A stretch of DNA of 64,000 bases from an uncultured Verrucomicrobiota bacterium (GCA_903907995.1 CAIVQH010000054.1:1-64000), one strand, 5' to 3'. Shown: positions 8,611 to 17,854, counted from the stretch's first letter. Notes: a model not told the origin generated them from the letters alone. Numbers and translations are program-made.

Positions 8611-9441
8611 ATGAAGCAGACAGCCTATCAACGCAGACGCTGGCGGGCCAAGGGCTTTACGCTCATCGAGCTGCTGATCGTCATCGCCATCATCGCGATT
8701 CTGGCCGCCCTGCTGCTGCCGGCGCTGAGCAAGGCGCGGGAACAGGCCAACCGGACGGTCTGCAAGTCCAATCTCCGCCAGTTCGGCATCGCCATCAACC
8801 TGTATGCCAGCGACAACCGGGACCAGCTTCAGCAGACGGTCCGCAGTCACGAGGGGTATCGCTATCCGGTGGCTGCCTACATGTTCAAGAGCGAGGGCGA
8901 TCAGTATTTCAACGCGGAAACCATCCGCTACTACACCTTCGGGGCGGACACCAACAAACTCCAGATGAGCGGAATCTGGTGGTGTCCCAGTTCGCCGGTG
9001 GATGTTCAAAAGCCGATCGTCAAAATGGAAATCGATGCTGAGGGAATCTTCCAGGCCTCCTACGCCTATTACGCGCGTTCGGAAGATTGGGAACCCGGAG
9101 TCATCGACCGCCACCAGTATCTGACCGACCAGAGGCTGGACCCGTTGCGGCTGCTGATGTCCGACAGCTGGTTTCATTGGTGGGGCACTGACGCCTGGTT
9201 TTACAACCATGGCGACCCCAAAGCCGCGCTGCACTATCCGGCCACCCCGTCATGGCAACGTGTCGGCACCCCGCTCATGGCCGGACAGCATCAGCTCTAC
9301 GGTGACGGCCGGGTCGTATGGCGCAAGGCCAAGGGACTCAACCTCACCGGACTGCCCGTCTTCGCCAAAGGGGTCGGCGAGGTCAAAGGATATCCCAACG
9401 AGGGCTCCTACTATATCGTGCCCGAAGGCGCCCCTCAGTGA
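8611..9441 (+). CDS. Prepilin-type (pseudopilin) protein, copy 2
   Basis: 276-residue paralogue of the preceding gene, near-identical over the leader ([18 protein letters not shown]) and first helix and strongly alike throughout ([46 protein letters not shown]). Copy 1 has an extra [11 protein letters not shown]-type stretch that is shortened here. The tail [15 protein letters not shown] is kept. Expected location is the inner membrane and then a pilus-like fibre after leader cleavage. The last codon and stop overlap the GTG start of the following SDR gene (GTGA), so this prepilin is probably co-translated with a sugar-nucleotide enzyme. That placement is unusual for a pilin gene. Start chosen at the ATG 11 codons before the Gly of KGFTLIE. 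Confidence 0.88.
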   Translation: MKQTAYQRRRWRAKGFTLIELLIVIAIIAILAALLLPALSKAREQANRTVCKSNLRQFGIAINLYASDNRDQLQQTVRSHEGYRYPVAAYMFKSEGDQYFNAETIRYYTFGADTNKLQMSGIWWCPSSPVDVQKPIVKMEIDAEGIFQASYAYYARSEDWEPGVIDRHQYLTDQRLDPLRLLMSDSWFHWWGTDAWFYNHGDPKAALHYPATPSWQRVGTPLMAGQHQLYGDGRVVWRKAKGLNLTGLPVFAKGVGEVKGYPNEGSYYIVPEGAPQ

Positions 9442-10319
9442 AGCTGCTGGTAACTGGCGGCAGCGGGTTTCTCGGCTCCGCATTCGTGCGTGCGGCCGCG
9501 GCTCGCGGCCATCAGATCGGGGTGCTGTCACGCACACGCAGTGACCGCCATGACCCGCACGTAGCCCTTCTCACCGGCAGTCTGGCCGAACCGCCTTGGA
9601 CCGAAATCGCACGCTTCGCGCCCGAGGCCTGCCTCCACGCGGCCTGGATCGCGACCCCGGGTGTCTATCTCGAATCCCCGGAAAACGGGGATTGGGTGCG
9701 CTGGAGCCTGGAGTTCCTCCATCGGCTTCCCGCATTGGGCGTCCGCCATCTCGTGGCGCTCGGCACCTGCATCGAATACCAGATCACCCGTCAGCCGCTG
9801 CGCGAGGACATGACCCCGCTGGCACCGGCTTCGACCTATGCCCGCAGCAAGTGCGAACTGCACGAACGGCTGCGATCCGGCCCGGCCCTAGCCCAGGCCA
9901 CCCTTGCGTGGACCCGCATCTTCTACCCCTATGGCAATGGCGAGCATCCGGCCCGCCTGGCCAGTTCGCTCCTCAGCCGCCTGGACCGCGGCGAGGAAGT
10001 GATGCTCCGGACGCCCAACAGCATGAAGGATTACATCCACGTTGAAGACGTGGCCACGGCCCTCCTGAGCGTGGTCGAGCAAGGCTTCAACGGGGACATC
10101 AACATCGGCACCGGCGAAGGGGTGGCCATAGAGACGATCGCCCGCCGCCTGGCCGATACGGTGGGCCGCCCCGAGCTGATCAAGGTTCCCGAAAAACCCG
10201 TGACTGACCCGTTGGATTTCGTGGTGGCGGATGCTGGCCGGCTGCTTTCCCTCGGCTGGCGGCCGCAGGTGACGCTTGCGGCAGGGCTGCAACGGCTGGT
10301 AGACGCACGGCGTCCATGA
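9438..10319 (+). CDS. NAD(P)-dependent sugar-nucleotide reductase/epimerase (extended SDR)
   Basis: 293-residue extended short-chain dehydrogenase. The cofactor motif is at the N-terminus ([13 protein letters not shown]) and the catalytic Tyr-Lys is in TYARSKCEL. The middle has the usual [12 protein letters not shown] segment and the end the [12 protein letters not shown] segment of NDP-sugar enzymes. In this pathway the missing step after C-methylation and epimerisation is reduction of the C4 ketone, which is the most likely job; a 4-epimerase is the alternative. The start is the GTG at 9438, overlapping the prepilin stop, because the protein must begin just before [10 protein letters not shown]. 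The stop overlaps the start of the next gene (ATGA), so the chain of coupled genes continues. Confidence 0.85.
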   Translation: MKLLVTGGSGFLGSAFVRAAAARGHQIGVLSRTRSDRHDPHVALLTGSLAEPPWTEIARFAPEACLHAAWIATPGVYLESPENGDWVRWSLEFLHRLPALGVRHLVALGTCIEYQITRQPLREDMTPLAPASTYARSKCELHERLRSGPALAQATLAWTRIFYPYGNGEHPARLASSLLSRLDRGEEVMLRTPNSMKDYIHVEDVATALLSVVEQGFNGDINIGTGEGVAIETIARRLADTVGRPELIKVPEKPVTDPLDFVVADAGRLLSLGWRPQVTLAAGLQRLVDARRP

Positions 10320-11470
10320 TGTCACGCCCTGACTGTCCCGGCTGCGGAAGCACCACGCTTTCCGCCCCCTTCCGCCTGCCCCGGCAGCCCGTGGTGCTGA
10401 ACTACCGCTTCCGGGATGCCCAGGCGGCCAGCCGCGTGCCCCGGCATGATGTGACGCTGGTGCAGTGCCGCCGTTGCGGGCTCGTTTTCAATGCCACGTT
10501 CGATCCATCCCTGATCCCCTACGACGAGAACTACGAGAATCGCCAATGTTTCTCCGCCGCCTTTGGCACGCATCTGGAAACCCTGGCGAAGGCCCTGACA
10601 GCACGGAACCGCCTGCAGCACGGCCGCATTCTGGAAGTGGGCTGCGGCAAGGGGGATTTCCTGCGGCTGCTTTGCGGCATCGCCTCGGCGCAGGGCGAAG
10701 GCTACGACACTTCCTATGAGCCGGGCCCTAAGGCCGAGCCACCCGGCCTGAGCTTCCATCGCCGCTACGTGAGCGCGACGGATGTGACCCGGCCCTTTGA
10801 TACGGTGATCTGCCGCCATGTGGTCGAACACGTGCCGGAAATCGGCGTCTTCCTGCGGGACCTGCATGCCATTGCCGTGGCGGCCGGCGATCCGGTCGTC
10901 GTGCTGGAAACGCCGCGCTTCGAGTGGATCGTGGAACAGCTCAGCCTGTGGGACGTGTTTTACGAGCACTGCAACTACTTTCCCACCGCCAGCCTGGCGC
11001 ATCTGTGCCGGCTGGCCGGATTCCGGGTGTTGCGGCACCGCTCCGTGTTTGGGGGGCAATACCAGGCGCTCGAGCTGAAACTGGCCCGGACCCGACGAAC
11101 CCCACGTGCCCCCGGGATACCGGCCAAAGCCCGGCTCACCAGCTTCGCCAAGCTCGCCCAGAAGCATCTCGACCGGCTGACCCAGCGCTTCACCAAAGCC
11201 CGAAACGGTCGTGGTTGGGCCGTATGGGGGGCGGGCGCCAAGGGGGTCGCACTGGTGAATCTGCTGCGGTCAAAACCGGCCTGCGTCGTGGATTCCAACC
11301 CGGCCAAACAGGGCGGCATGCTGCCCGGAACGAAGATCCCGATTGTCGCCCCGGAAGATCCGCGCCTGGCCCGGTTGGGCCTCATCGTGATTGCCAACCC
11401 GAACTATGCCGCAGAGATTCGCGCGGTTCTCGATCAGCGCGGCTTTACCGGCCGCACGCTCACGCTCTAG
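10316..11470 (+). CDS. Second C-methyltransferase-like SAM protein with zinc-ribbon N-terminus
   Basis: 384 residues with the same three-part plan as the C-methyltransferase at 5679, but clearly diverged. The Cys pairs are DCPGCGS (residues 6-12) and CRRCGL (about 51-56), the SAM-binding motif is ILEVGCGKGDFL, and the loop VFYEHCNYF stands where the other enzyme has IYHEHVFYF, so Glu-His is retained. The C-terminal WAVWGAGAKGVALVNLL matches the nucleotide-fold end domain. A second sugar C-methyltransferase, or a methyltransferase acting later on the same sugar, fits best. Two adjacent ATGs (10316, 10319) can start it; the first overlaps the SDR stop. It ends 3 bp before the next gene. Confidence 0.78.
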   Translation: MMSRPDCPGCGSTTLSAPFRLPRQPVVLNYRFRDAQAASRVPRHDVTLVQCRRCGLVFNATFDPSLIPYDENYENRQCFSAAFGTHLETLAKALTARNRLQHGRILEVGCGKGDFLRLLCGIASAQGEGYDTSYEPGPKAEPPGLSFHRRYVSATDVTRPFDTVICRHVVEHVPEIGVFLRDLHAIAVAAGDPVVVLETPRFEWIVEQLSLWDVFYEHCNYFPTASLAHLCRLAGFRVLRHRSVFGGQYQALELKLARTRRTPRAPGIPAKARLTSFAKLAQKHLDRLTQRFTKARNGRGWAVWGAGAKGVALVNLLRSKPACVVDSNPAKQGGMLPGTKIPIVAPEDPRLARLGLIVIANPNYAAEIRAVLDQRGFTGRTLTL

Positions 11471-11473
11471 TTC

Positions 11474-12241
11474 ATGAAGCTCACCATCGACACCGAAAAG
11501 AAGACGCTCGTCCAGGAGACCGCCGCCGGCCGCGAGGAATTCCCGCTGTATTCCGACCAGGCCTTCGATCTCATCGCCGAGCAGTGGGTGAAGGTCGGCT
11601 GGAACCAGCGCTACTCCTACACGTTTTCGTGGATGGGCCGGCCGGTCATCCAGCTTCCCGAGGACATGGTCCGCACGCAGGAGGTCATTTACCGGGTCAA
11701 GCCGGACGTGATCCTGGAAACCGGCGTTGCCCACGGCGGTTCCCTCATTTTCTACGCCTCCCTGTGCAAGGCCCTGGGCAAGGGCCGCGTGATCGGCATC
11801 GACATCGAGATCCGGCCGGCCAACCGGCAGGCGATCGAGGCCCACGAGCTGGCGTCCTATATCACGCTGATCGAGGGCAGTTCGACCGCGCCAACCACGG
11901 TGGCCCAGGCCAAATCGCTCGTGAAACCGGGCGAGACCGTGCTGGTGCTCCTCGACTCGAACCACACCAGGCAGCATGTGCTCGACGAGCTGGCCGCCTA
12001 CCACGACCTCGTCACCCCCGGCTCCTACATCGTGGCCACCGACGGGCTCATGAAAGACCTGCACGACGTGCCCCGCGGCCAGTCCGAGTGGGTCTGGGAC
12101 CACCCGACGGCGGCGGCGGCCGAGTTCGCCTCAACCCATCCTCAGTTTGTGGTGGAGCAGCCCGCCTGGCCCTTCAATGAGAGCGGCCTGACCCGAAACC
12201 TCACCCACTGGCCCGGCGCCTGGTTGCGGCGGCTGCCCTGA
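11474..12241 (+). CDS. CmcI-family methyltransferase/hydroxylase-like protein
   Basis: 255 residues resembling the cephalosporin hydroxylase (CmcI) family, a class I SAM methyltransferase fold whose members often O-methylate sugars in surface-glycan clusters. Visible marks are RYSYTFSWMGRPVIQLPED early on, the SAM pocket VILETGVAHGGSLIFYASL, GRVIGIDIEIR, the metal-site region VLVLLDSNHTRQHV, and the end segment EWVWDHPTAAAAEF. No signal peptide or membrane segment. It starts 3 bp after the preceding gene, so it is in the same transcription unit. The likely substrate is a hydroxyl on the deoxysugar or glycan made by the cluster. The family name is historical and hydroxylase activity should not be assumed. 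Confidence 0.75.
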   Translation: MKLTIDTEKKTLVQETAAGREEFPLYSDQAFDLIAEQWVKVGWNQRYSYTFSWMGRPVIQLPEDMVRTQEVIYRVKPDVILETGVAHGGSLIFYASLCKALGKGRVIGIDIEIRPANRQAIEAHELASYITLIEGSSTAPTTVAQAKSLVKPGETVLVLLDSNHTRQHVLDELAAYHDLVTPGSYIVATDGLMKDLHDVPRGQSEWVWDHPTAAAAEFASTHPQFVVEQPAWPFNESGLTRNLTHWPGAWLRRLP

Positions 12242-12328
12242 AGTCCAATCCATTCCCGGCAATTAAGAAATCGACCGGATCGACCGATCTTTCCAAACTG
12301 CACCGCCAGCGCATCCCATTTCTCTTTC

Positions 12329-13216
12329 ATGACTACCCTGCATCTGAATGCATCGCACACTGACGATCAGCGCCGTAAAATGATCTTCGGTGGCGATTTC
12401 TTCGTCTACTCAACCCGCGACGCCGTGGCGGCGCTGTGCGCCCACGCGAATGGCATGATCCGGGAGACATTTGCCGGGCTGGATCCGGAAACGGCGCAAT
12501 TCCAGTTCGCGGTGGAGGAGTTCGCCGCGAAGATCGGGCCGCTGAAGAGCCGATTCACCAACGATCTGCGGACCAAGGAGATCATTCGCGACATTTTGGC
12601 CGCGTTTGGCCATGACCTTACCGCGACTTATTTCGACGTGCCCCGGCTCCGGGTGGTGACCTCCGACAACTTTCTCACGGCGGGCGTCGGTTACGCGTAC
12701 AAGGCGCACCGTGACATCTGGTATTCAAGCCCGGAGAGCCAGATTAACTGGTGGCTGCCAGTGTACGATCTGGCCTCGGAGCGCACCCTCGCCTTTTACC
12801 CGAAATACTGGACCCAACCGCTCCCGAACACTTCCGAGGGGTTCGACTATAACGAGTGGACCCGCGTGGCCCGCACTACGGCCACGACCCAGATCAAAAC
12901 CGACACCCGCAACCATCCGCTGCCGACGGAGCCGACGGACGCAGCCAACGAGATGCGGCTGGTGCTCAAATCGGCCGAGTCGGTGCTGTTTTCCGCCTCG
13001 CACGTCCATGCCACCGTGCCCAACAGCTCGGGGAAGACCCGCTTCAGCCTCGATTTCCGGACCGTGCACCTGCGGGATCTGGAAACCAAGGCCGGCTCGC
13101 CGAACATCGATAACCGCTCCAAAGGCACGACCCTCGGGGACTTCATGCGGGCCGCCGACTTTGCGCCGCTCACGAACGTATTCTCCACGGAGACGATGAC
13201 GTTGAAGAGCGCCTGA
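12329..13216 (+). CDS. PhyH-like Fe(II)/2-oxoglutarate-dependent oxygenase
   Basis: 295-residue soluble protein with a plausible non-haem iron site. The H-x-D pair is in KAHRDIWYSS, and the distal His is in the SASHVHATVPNSSGKTRFSLDFRT stretch (positions 13000-13060), where the following Arg would bind 2-oxoglutarate. Between them are INWWLPVYDL and the LAFYPKYW turn typical of phytanoyl-CoA dioxygenase-like folds. It may hydroxylate or oxidise a sugar, lipid or amino acid; the substrate is unknown. It lies 87 bp after the CmcI-like gene with no terminator in between, so it is probably in the same unit. Assignment to the superfamily is reasonably firm; the role in glycan tailoring is inferred from neighbours. 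Confidence 0.65.
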   Translation: MTTLHLNASHTDDQRRKMIFGGDFFVYSTRDAVAALCAHANGMIRETFAGLDPETAQFQFAVEEFAAKIGPLKSRFTNDLRTKEIIRDILAAFGHDLTATYFDVPRLRVVTSDNFLTAGVGYAYKAHRDIWYSSPESQINWWLPVYDLASERTLAFYPKYWTQPLPNTSEGFDYNEWTRVARTTATTQIKTDTRNHPLPTEPTDAANEMRLVLKSAESVLFSASHVHATVPNSSGKTRFSLDFRTVHLRDLETKAGSPNIDNRSKGTTLGDFMRAADFAPLTNVFSTETMTLKSA

Positions 13217-13243
13217 ACCAACGCCACCTGCCTGATCCAAGCC

Positions 13244-14029
13244 ATGCCCCACGATCCCTCCCCCACGATGCACGACCCGGTGACGCAGTCGTCCAACGAC
13301 TACCGTTACCGCCAGGCGCTGGAACAGTATTTCGCCGAGGGAATCGGCTCGGGCACGGAGAAGCTCGAAAACTTTGCCAAATACGTCCCTCGCCAGAACC
13401 TCGCCCGCTTCCTGGCCCGCTATGAGATCTTCAAGCTGATCCAGAACGTGCAGGGATCGCTGGTCGAATGCGGTGTGCTGTTCGGGGGCGGCCTGATGGC
13501 CTTCGCGAACCTCAGCGCGATCCTCGAGCCTTACAACTTCCAGCGCCGCGTCATCGGCTTCGACACCTTCAGCGGCTTCCCGGAAATCGCGCCGAAGGAT
13601 TTGCTCGGGAAATCCGACCGGAAATCGGCGCACCTGAAGCAGGGCGGGTTCGCCGCCCCGGGCGCGCGGGAGGATTTGCAGCGCGCGATCGACGTGTTCA
13701 ACCAGAACCGCTTCCTCAACCATTTCCCCAAGGTCGAGCTTGTCGAGGGGGACTTTGCCGTGACCAGCCGGAAATACCTGCAGGATCACCCGCACCTGGT
13801 CGTGAGCTGCCTCTATCTCGACTTCGACATCTACGCCCCCACCAAAATCGCCCTGGAACTGTTTCTGCCCCGGATGCCGAAAGGCAGCGTGCTGGTCTTT
13901 GACGAACTGAACGAGGAGGCGTTCCCCGGCGAAACCGTGGCGGTCATGGAATCCCTCCCGCTCTCCAGCTTGCGAGTCCAACGGTTCCCGTTCGAACCCC
14001 GCATCTCCTATGCTGTCATAGGGTCCTGA
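13244..14029 (+). CDS. TylF/MycF-family O-methyltransferase
   Basis: 261 residues related to macrocin and mycinamicin O-methyltransferases, which methylate sugar hydroxyls with SAM and a divalent metal. Seen: FLARYEIFKLIQNVQGSLVECGVLFGGG (SAM pocket after the helix), GFDTFSGFP, VELVEGDF, then SCLYLDFDIYAPTKIALE, where the acidic residues are in the metal-site position, and VLVFDELNEEAFPGE. The N-terminal 30 residues vary in the family; an alternative ATG at 13268 would shorten it by eight residues. It starts 27 bp after the oxygenase gene. With the C-methyltransferases and CmcI-like protein it points to a heavily methylated sugar as the cluster product. Confidence 0.82.
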   Translation: MPHDPSPTMHDPVTQSSNDYRYRQALEQYFAEGIGSGTEKLENFAKYVPRQNLARFLARYEIFKLIQNVQGSLVECGVLFGGGLMAFANLSAILEPYNFQRRVIGFDTFSGFPEIAPKDLLGKSDRKSAHLKQGGFAAPGAREDLQRAIDVFNQNRFLNHFPKVELVEGDFAVTSRKYLQDHPHLVVSCLYLDFDIYAPTKIALELFLPRMPKGSVLVFDELNEEAFPGETVAVMESLPLSSLRVQRFPFEPRISYAVIGS

Positions 14030-14086
14030 GGGCGGGCCCGACGGCCGTACCATGCGCCCGGCACGATAACCGCCATTTAAACGCAC

Positions 14087-15073
14087 GTGACTGAGCTGAC
14101 CACAGCGATCCCGGTATTCAATGGCGAGCGGTTCCTGCCCGCCACCCTGGACTGCGTGGCGCAGCAGACGAGAAAACCGGAGCGGCTGGTCATTTTCGAC
14201 AACGGCTCCACCGACGGCACTGAGGAGATCGTGGCCCGCTTCAAGGGAGTCCCGTGCGAATTCCGGCGCAACGAAAGCAATCTTGGCGTACTGGGCAACG
14301 CCAATCGTTGCCTGTCGCTGGCGACGGAGACCCGCTATCTGCACCTGCTCATGGCGGATGACCTGGTCAAACCCGACTTTTACCAGAAGCTGCTGCCCGC
14401 CATGGAGGCCATGAAGGGGCGCGGCCTCGGCTACTCCTTCAACGAGAACATCTCGGGCACCGGGGAGGTCATCGGGCGGAACCAGAGCCAGGCCACCGGA
14501 CAATCCCGGCAGGTTCCCCTGAATGAGTTTCTCGCCCGGCAGGCCACCCTCGCCACGGTGTTGCTGCCCGGCGTCATCCTGAAGACCGACTTCCAACCGG
14601 CCCCCTGCCTGTTCCACGACATGCCACAGGTGGCCGATGGACTTTTCCTGGCCGAATGGGCAGCGCTGACCGGTGAAGCGATCGAGGTGGGAGAATACCT
14701 CTGCCAATACCGGCTCCATGCGTTCAATGCCTCGAGCCGGCACATGTACGACCTGCAGTCCTTCGTGCTGGATGAATGGCGGCTTACCAAGACGGTGCTG
14801 GGCTGGATGGATGAGCCCTGGACGGCACACCAGCTGCGACGTCTTCGGCTCCATTTCCAGCTCGCGGCCCGCACGCAGGTGAAAATCGACATGATGCAGC
14901 GGCTCCGTCCCCAATTCGCCGTTGAAATCCGCCGCAAGCAGCGGGAGCTCGCCGGCCGGCCGGCTGCCTTTCTGGGCTGGGCGGCGGTGCGCGCCCGTGA
15001 CCTGCTGCGCCGTCTCGGCGGAAAACCCTCGAAGGCCGTTGAACTGACCTCGACCGCCACTGTCTCTCCATGA
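14087..15073 (+). CDS. Family 2 glycosyltransferase
   Basis: 328-residue GT-A fold enzyme that would transfer the activated sugar to an acceptor at the cytoplasmic face. The N-terminus has AIPVFNGERFLPATLDCVAQQ and the UDP-type binding segment VIFDNGSTDGTEEIVARF. The metal-binding acidic motif is in HLLMADDLVKPDF, and the acceptor half contains QYRLHAFNASS. Start is a GTG at 14087, because the first beta strand of GT2 proteins begins within five residues of it; no ATG is in a better place. The stop overlaps the next gene (ATGA). No transmembrane segments are obvious. It is the only clear glycosyltransferase in the cluster, so it probably moves the modified deoxysugar. Confidence 0.85.
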   Translation: MTELTTAIPVFNGERFLPATLDCVAQQTRKPERLVIFDNGSTDGTEEIVARFKGVPCEFRRNESNLGVLGNANRCLSLATETRYLHLLMADDLVKPDFYQKLLPAMEAMKGRGLGYSFNENISGTGEVIGRNQSQATGQSRQVPLNEFLARQATLATVLLPGVILKTDFQPAPCLFHDMPQVADGLFLAEWAALTGEAIEVGEYLCQYRLHAFNASSRHMYDLQSFVLDEWRLTKTVLGWMDEPWTAHQLRRLRLHFQLAARTQVKIDMMQRLRPQFAVEIRRKQRELAGRPAAFLGWAAVRARDLLRRLGGKPSKAVELTSTATVSP

Positions 15074-17811
15074 TGCAAACGAATTCCCGCAGGCGCATCG
15101 CCGGGCTCCTGTGCCTGACGCTGCTGCTGCCCGTGCTTTGGCTGTTCCACCGGAGCCTGATCCCCCAGTTTGCACTGTTCTCCAACGACGGGCCACTCGG
15201 GGCGATGGTCTCCCAGGCCGACCAGGTCCTGCACACCTTCACGGGCCTGTGGCGGCCGCTGAACTGGCTCGGGTCGCAGGACATCAGTTCACAACCGGAC
15301 CTCACGATGTCGATCTTCATCGGGCTGGGGAAGCCGGTGCTGTTCTCCAAGTTTTATGCGCCGCTGGCGCTCTGCCTGCTCGGGGTCGCCGGATGGTTCT
15401 TCTGCCGCTGCGCCGGTTTTCATCCCCTCGTGGGTCTGCTGGTCGCCCCCGCCGCCGCCCTCAACAGCAACGTGTTTTCCTATGCCTGCTGGGGTTTGCC
15501 GCCCAAGGCTCTCGCTCTCGCCTGCACTCTCTTCGCACTCGGGCTCCTGCTCCGGTCCTTTCAAGGAGGGCAAAGGAGCTGGCTTTATGTGACACTGGCC
15601 GGGCTCTGCGTGGGCATGAATGTGGTTGAGGGAGCGGACGTGGGGGCCATCCTCAGCCTCTATGTGGCGGCTTTCGGGCTGTGGCAGATTTTTGCCGAGG
15701 CCGGCGGACCAACGAAGAATTTCCTGCGAGGCACCGGCCATCTGGTGCTGGTCGGCCTCTGCGCCGCCTGGATCGCCGCCCATGCGCTGTCGTCGCTGAT
15801 CGGCACCCAGATCAAGGACGTGAGCGGCATGACCCAGACCAAGGAATCCCAGGAGGCCCGCTGGAAGCCCGCCACCGACTGGAGCTTTCCGAAGGCGGAA
15901 ACTCTCCGGATCGTGGTGCCCGGCCTCTACGGCTACCGGATGGACTCCCCGGAGGGCGGGGCCTACTGGGGCTCGGTCGGCCCCGGCGACTCGCCCGAGT
16001 CCCGCTTCAGCGGCGACGGCCAGTATTCGGGGATCGGCGTGGTGCTGATCGCGGCGTTCGCGGTCGCCAGCTCGTTCCGCAAGGAGAAGTCGCCCTTCTC
16101 GGCCAGTGAGCGGAAGTACATCCGGTTTTGGGCCGTGGTGACACTGGTCTCCCTGCTGCTGGCGTACGGTCGCTACGCCCCGTTTTACCGCCTGATCTTC
16201 GGACTGCCGTTCTTCTCGACGATCCGCATCCCGATGAAGTTTCTCCACGGGATGAATCTGGCGCTCTGGATTCTCTTCGCCTACGGCCTTGAGGCCCTCG
16301 CCCGGACCGGGTTGGCGAAGGACCGGACCCCCCGCGCCGGAATGGGTGACCAGATCCGGACGTGGTGGAAAAACACAGTCGCATTTGAGCGGCGCTGGGT
16401 GATCGGATCGGTTGCGGTGCTGGGCCTGGCGCTGTTGGCAGCGGGGCTTTACACCAGCCGGACACCGCAGTTGACGCGGTATCTGGGGACACTCTTTCCG
16501 GCCGGCACCTCGGATCCGGCGACCGCCGAGTTCAGCATCCGGGAGGCTTGGCTCGCCGTCCTGTTTCTGGCGGCCACCCTGGGTACGGTGACGCTCGCCG
16601 TCGCAGGTTGCTTCGGCGGCGCGAAAGCCGGCCGCGCGTGGGCGCTGCTGGGCGTCATTCTCGTGGTGGACCTGGTGCGCGCCAACTCGCCCTGGGTGAT
16701 CCACTATGACTACCAACTGCGCTACCAGACCGATGCGGTGCTGGATGTCCTGCGCCAGCAGCCGTACGAGCACCGGGTCTCTTCCTATCTTTCCCCGCAA
16801 CGGGCCATGCCACTGGTGCAGGCCAACGAGTTTGTCTACCTGCAAAAGGAGTGGCTCGAAAACCAGTTCCAGTATTTCAACATCCAGTCGCTCGACATCG
16901 ACCAGATGCCGCGCAAGCCGCAACTCGACGCCGCCTACATGGATGCGTTCGACCTCGCCATGGAAAGGCCGGCCCCGGTCGCGCTTCAGAAGCTGATGAT
17001 TGCCCTGGCCTATGGCTCGATGCTGGATCAGTTGCAGCCCAAGGACGTTGCGCAGGTAAAAGAGGCGATCACGGCGGCCAAGGCCCCCGCCCAGATCCTG
17101 GGACGCTTCTGGCAGCTGACCAACACCCGCTATCTCATCGCCTCACCGCAGATGGCGAATGCCCTCAATGACTACGTTGATCCGGTGCACCGCCGTTTCC
17201 GGGTGGTCCTGCCGTTCACGCTGGGACTGAAGCCGGGCGCACCCCAGCCCACCGCCAAGTCGGGATTGGCCGATGTCGTGCAGCTCCTGCAGGCCGTGCG
17301 GAGCGACCAGGGCACCTTGGCACTGATCGAGTTCGGCGGGGCGTTGCCGCGCGCGAAATTCTACACCGGCTGGCAGACCATCACCAACGATGCGGCCTCC
17401 CTTGCCCGGCTGAGCTCGGCTGAGTTTGATCCGGAAAAGAGCGTGGTGCTGGCCGATGAACTGGTGGGCGTGAAGCCGGCGCCCGAAGCCGCCCCCGGTG
17501 AAGCCACCATTACGAGCTACCAGCCCAAGGACATCGTCCTGAAGACGAAATCCACCGCCGCCGGAGTGCTCTTGCTGAATGACCGTTGGAGTCCCGACTG
17601 GCATGTCACCGTGGACGGCCAGCCGGCGACGCTGTTGCGCGCGAATTTCATCATGCGCGGGGTGGCGGTGCAGGCCGGTGAACACACGGTGGAGTTCCGT
17701 TTCAATCCGCCGCACGGCACGCTGTGGGTGAGCCTGTCGGCCATCGCCGCCGGCCTGGTCTGCATCGGGCTGCTTGCCTCTGGGCCCAAGGAGAAACCGG
17801 TGGCGGGTTGA
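15070..17811 (+). CDS. YfhO-like polytopic membrane protein
   Basis: 913 residues. The first ~540 contain about a dozen hydrophobic spans (for example around residues 8-24, 95-112, 130-150, 205-225, 320-335 and 440-460). A long extracytoplasmic part follows, and a last membrane span lies near 880-900. The C-terminal module reads LLNDRWSPDWHVTVDGQP...LLRANFIMRGVAVQAGEHTVEF, which matches the end of YfhO (PF09586) proteins, known from wall teichoic/lipoteichoic acid glycosylation in Bacillus. A GT-C-like role, moving lipid-linked sugar outside the membrane, is therefore likely. It overlaps the GT2 stop (ATGA), so the two probably act together. It is the last gene of the cluster; the region after it is repeat-filled. 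Confidence 0.75.
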   Translation: MMQTNSRRRIAGLLCLTLLLPVLWLFHRSLIPQFALFSNDGPLGAMVSQADQVLHTFTGLWRPLNWLGSQDISSQPDLTMSIFIGLGKPVLFSKFYAPLALCLLGVAGWFFCRCAGFHPLVGLLVAPAAALNSNVFSYACWGLPPKALALACTLFALGLLLRSFQGGQRSWLYVTLAGLCVGMNVVEGADVGAILSLYVAAFGLWQIFAEAGGPTKNFLRGTGHLVLVGLCAAWIAAHALSSLIGTQIKDVSGMTQTKESQEARWKPATDWSFPKAETLRIVVPGLYGYRMDSPEGGAYWGSVGPGDSPESRFSGDGQYSGIGVVLIAAFAVASSFRKEKSPFSASERKYIRFWAVVTLVSLLLAYGRYAPFYRLIFGLPFFSTIRIPMKFLHGMNLALWILFAYGLEALARTGLAKDRTPRAGMGDQIRTWWKNTVAFERRWVIGSVAVLGLALLAAGLYTSRTPQLTRYLGTLFPAGTSDPATAEFSIREAWLAVLFLAATLGTVTLAVAGCFGGAKAGRAWALLGVILVVDLVRANSPWVIHYDYQLRYQTDAVLDVLRQQPYEHRVSSYLSPQRAMPLVQANEFVYLQKEWLENQFQYFNIQSLDIDQMPRKPQLDAAYMDAFDLAMERPAPVALQKLMIALAYGSMLDQLQPKDVAQVKEAITAAKAPAQILGRFWQLTNTRYLIASPQMANALNDYVDPVHRRFRVVLPFTLGLKPGAPQPTAKSGLADVVQLLQAVRSDQGTLALIEFGGALPRAKFYTGWQTITNDAASLARLSSAEFDPEKSVVLADELVGVKPAPEAAPGEATITSYQPKDIVLKTKSTAAGVLLLNDRWSPDWHVTVDGQPATLLRANFIMRGVAVQAGEHTVEFRFNPPHGTLWVSLSAIAAGLVCIGLLASGPKEKPVAG

Positions 17812-17830
17812 AGGCGAACGGTGGGCGGCC

Positions 17831-17854
17831 GGAGCGCCGGTCTCCGACCCGGCG
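17831..17854. repeat. Single arm of a palindromic repeat family
   Basis: The 24 bases GGAGCGCCGGTCTCCGACCC+GGCG differ at two positions from the left arm of the full palindrome at 54621-54647. No partner arm follows here, so this is a solo or decayed copy just after the YfhO gene. Confidence 0.55.

Noticed and set aside
12725-15196. An 823-codon minus-strand open frame across the oxygenase, TylF-like and GT2 genes
   Set aside because: Three recognisable genes with coherent spacing lie on the other strand; the long frame shows no domain.
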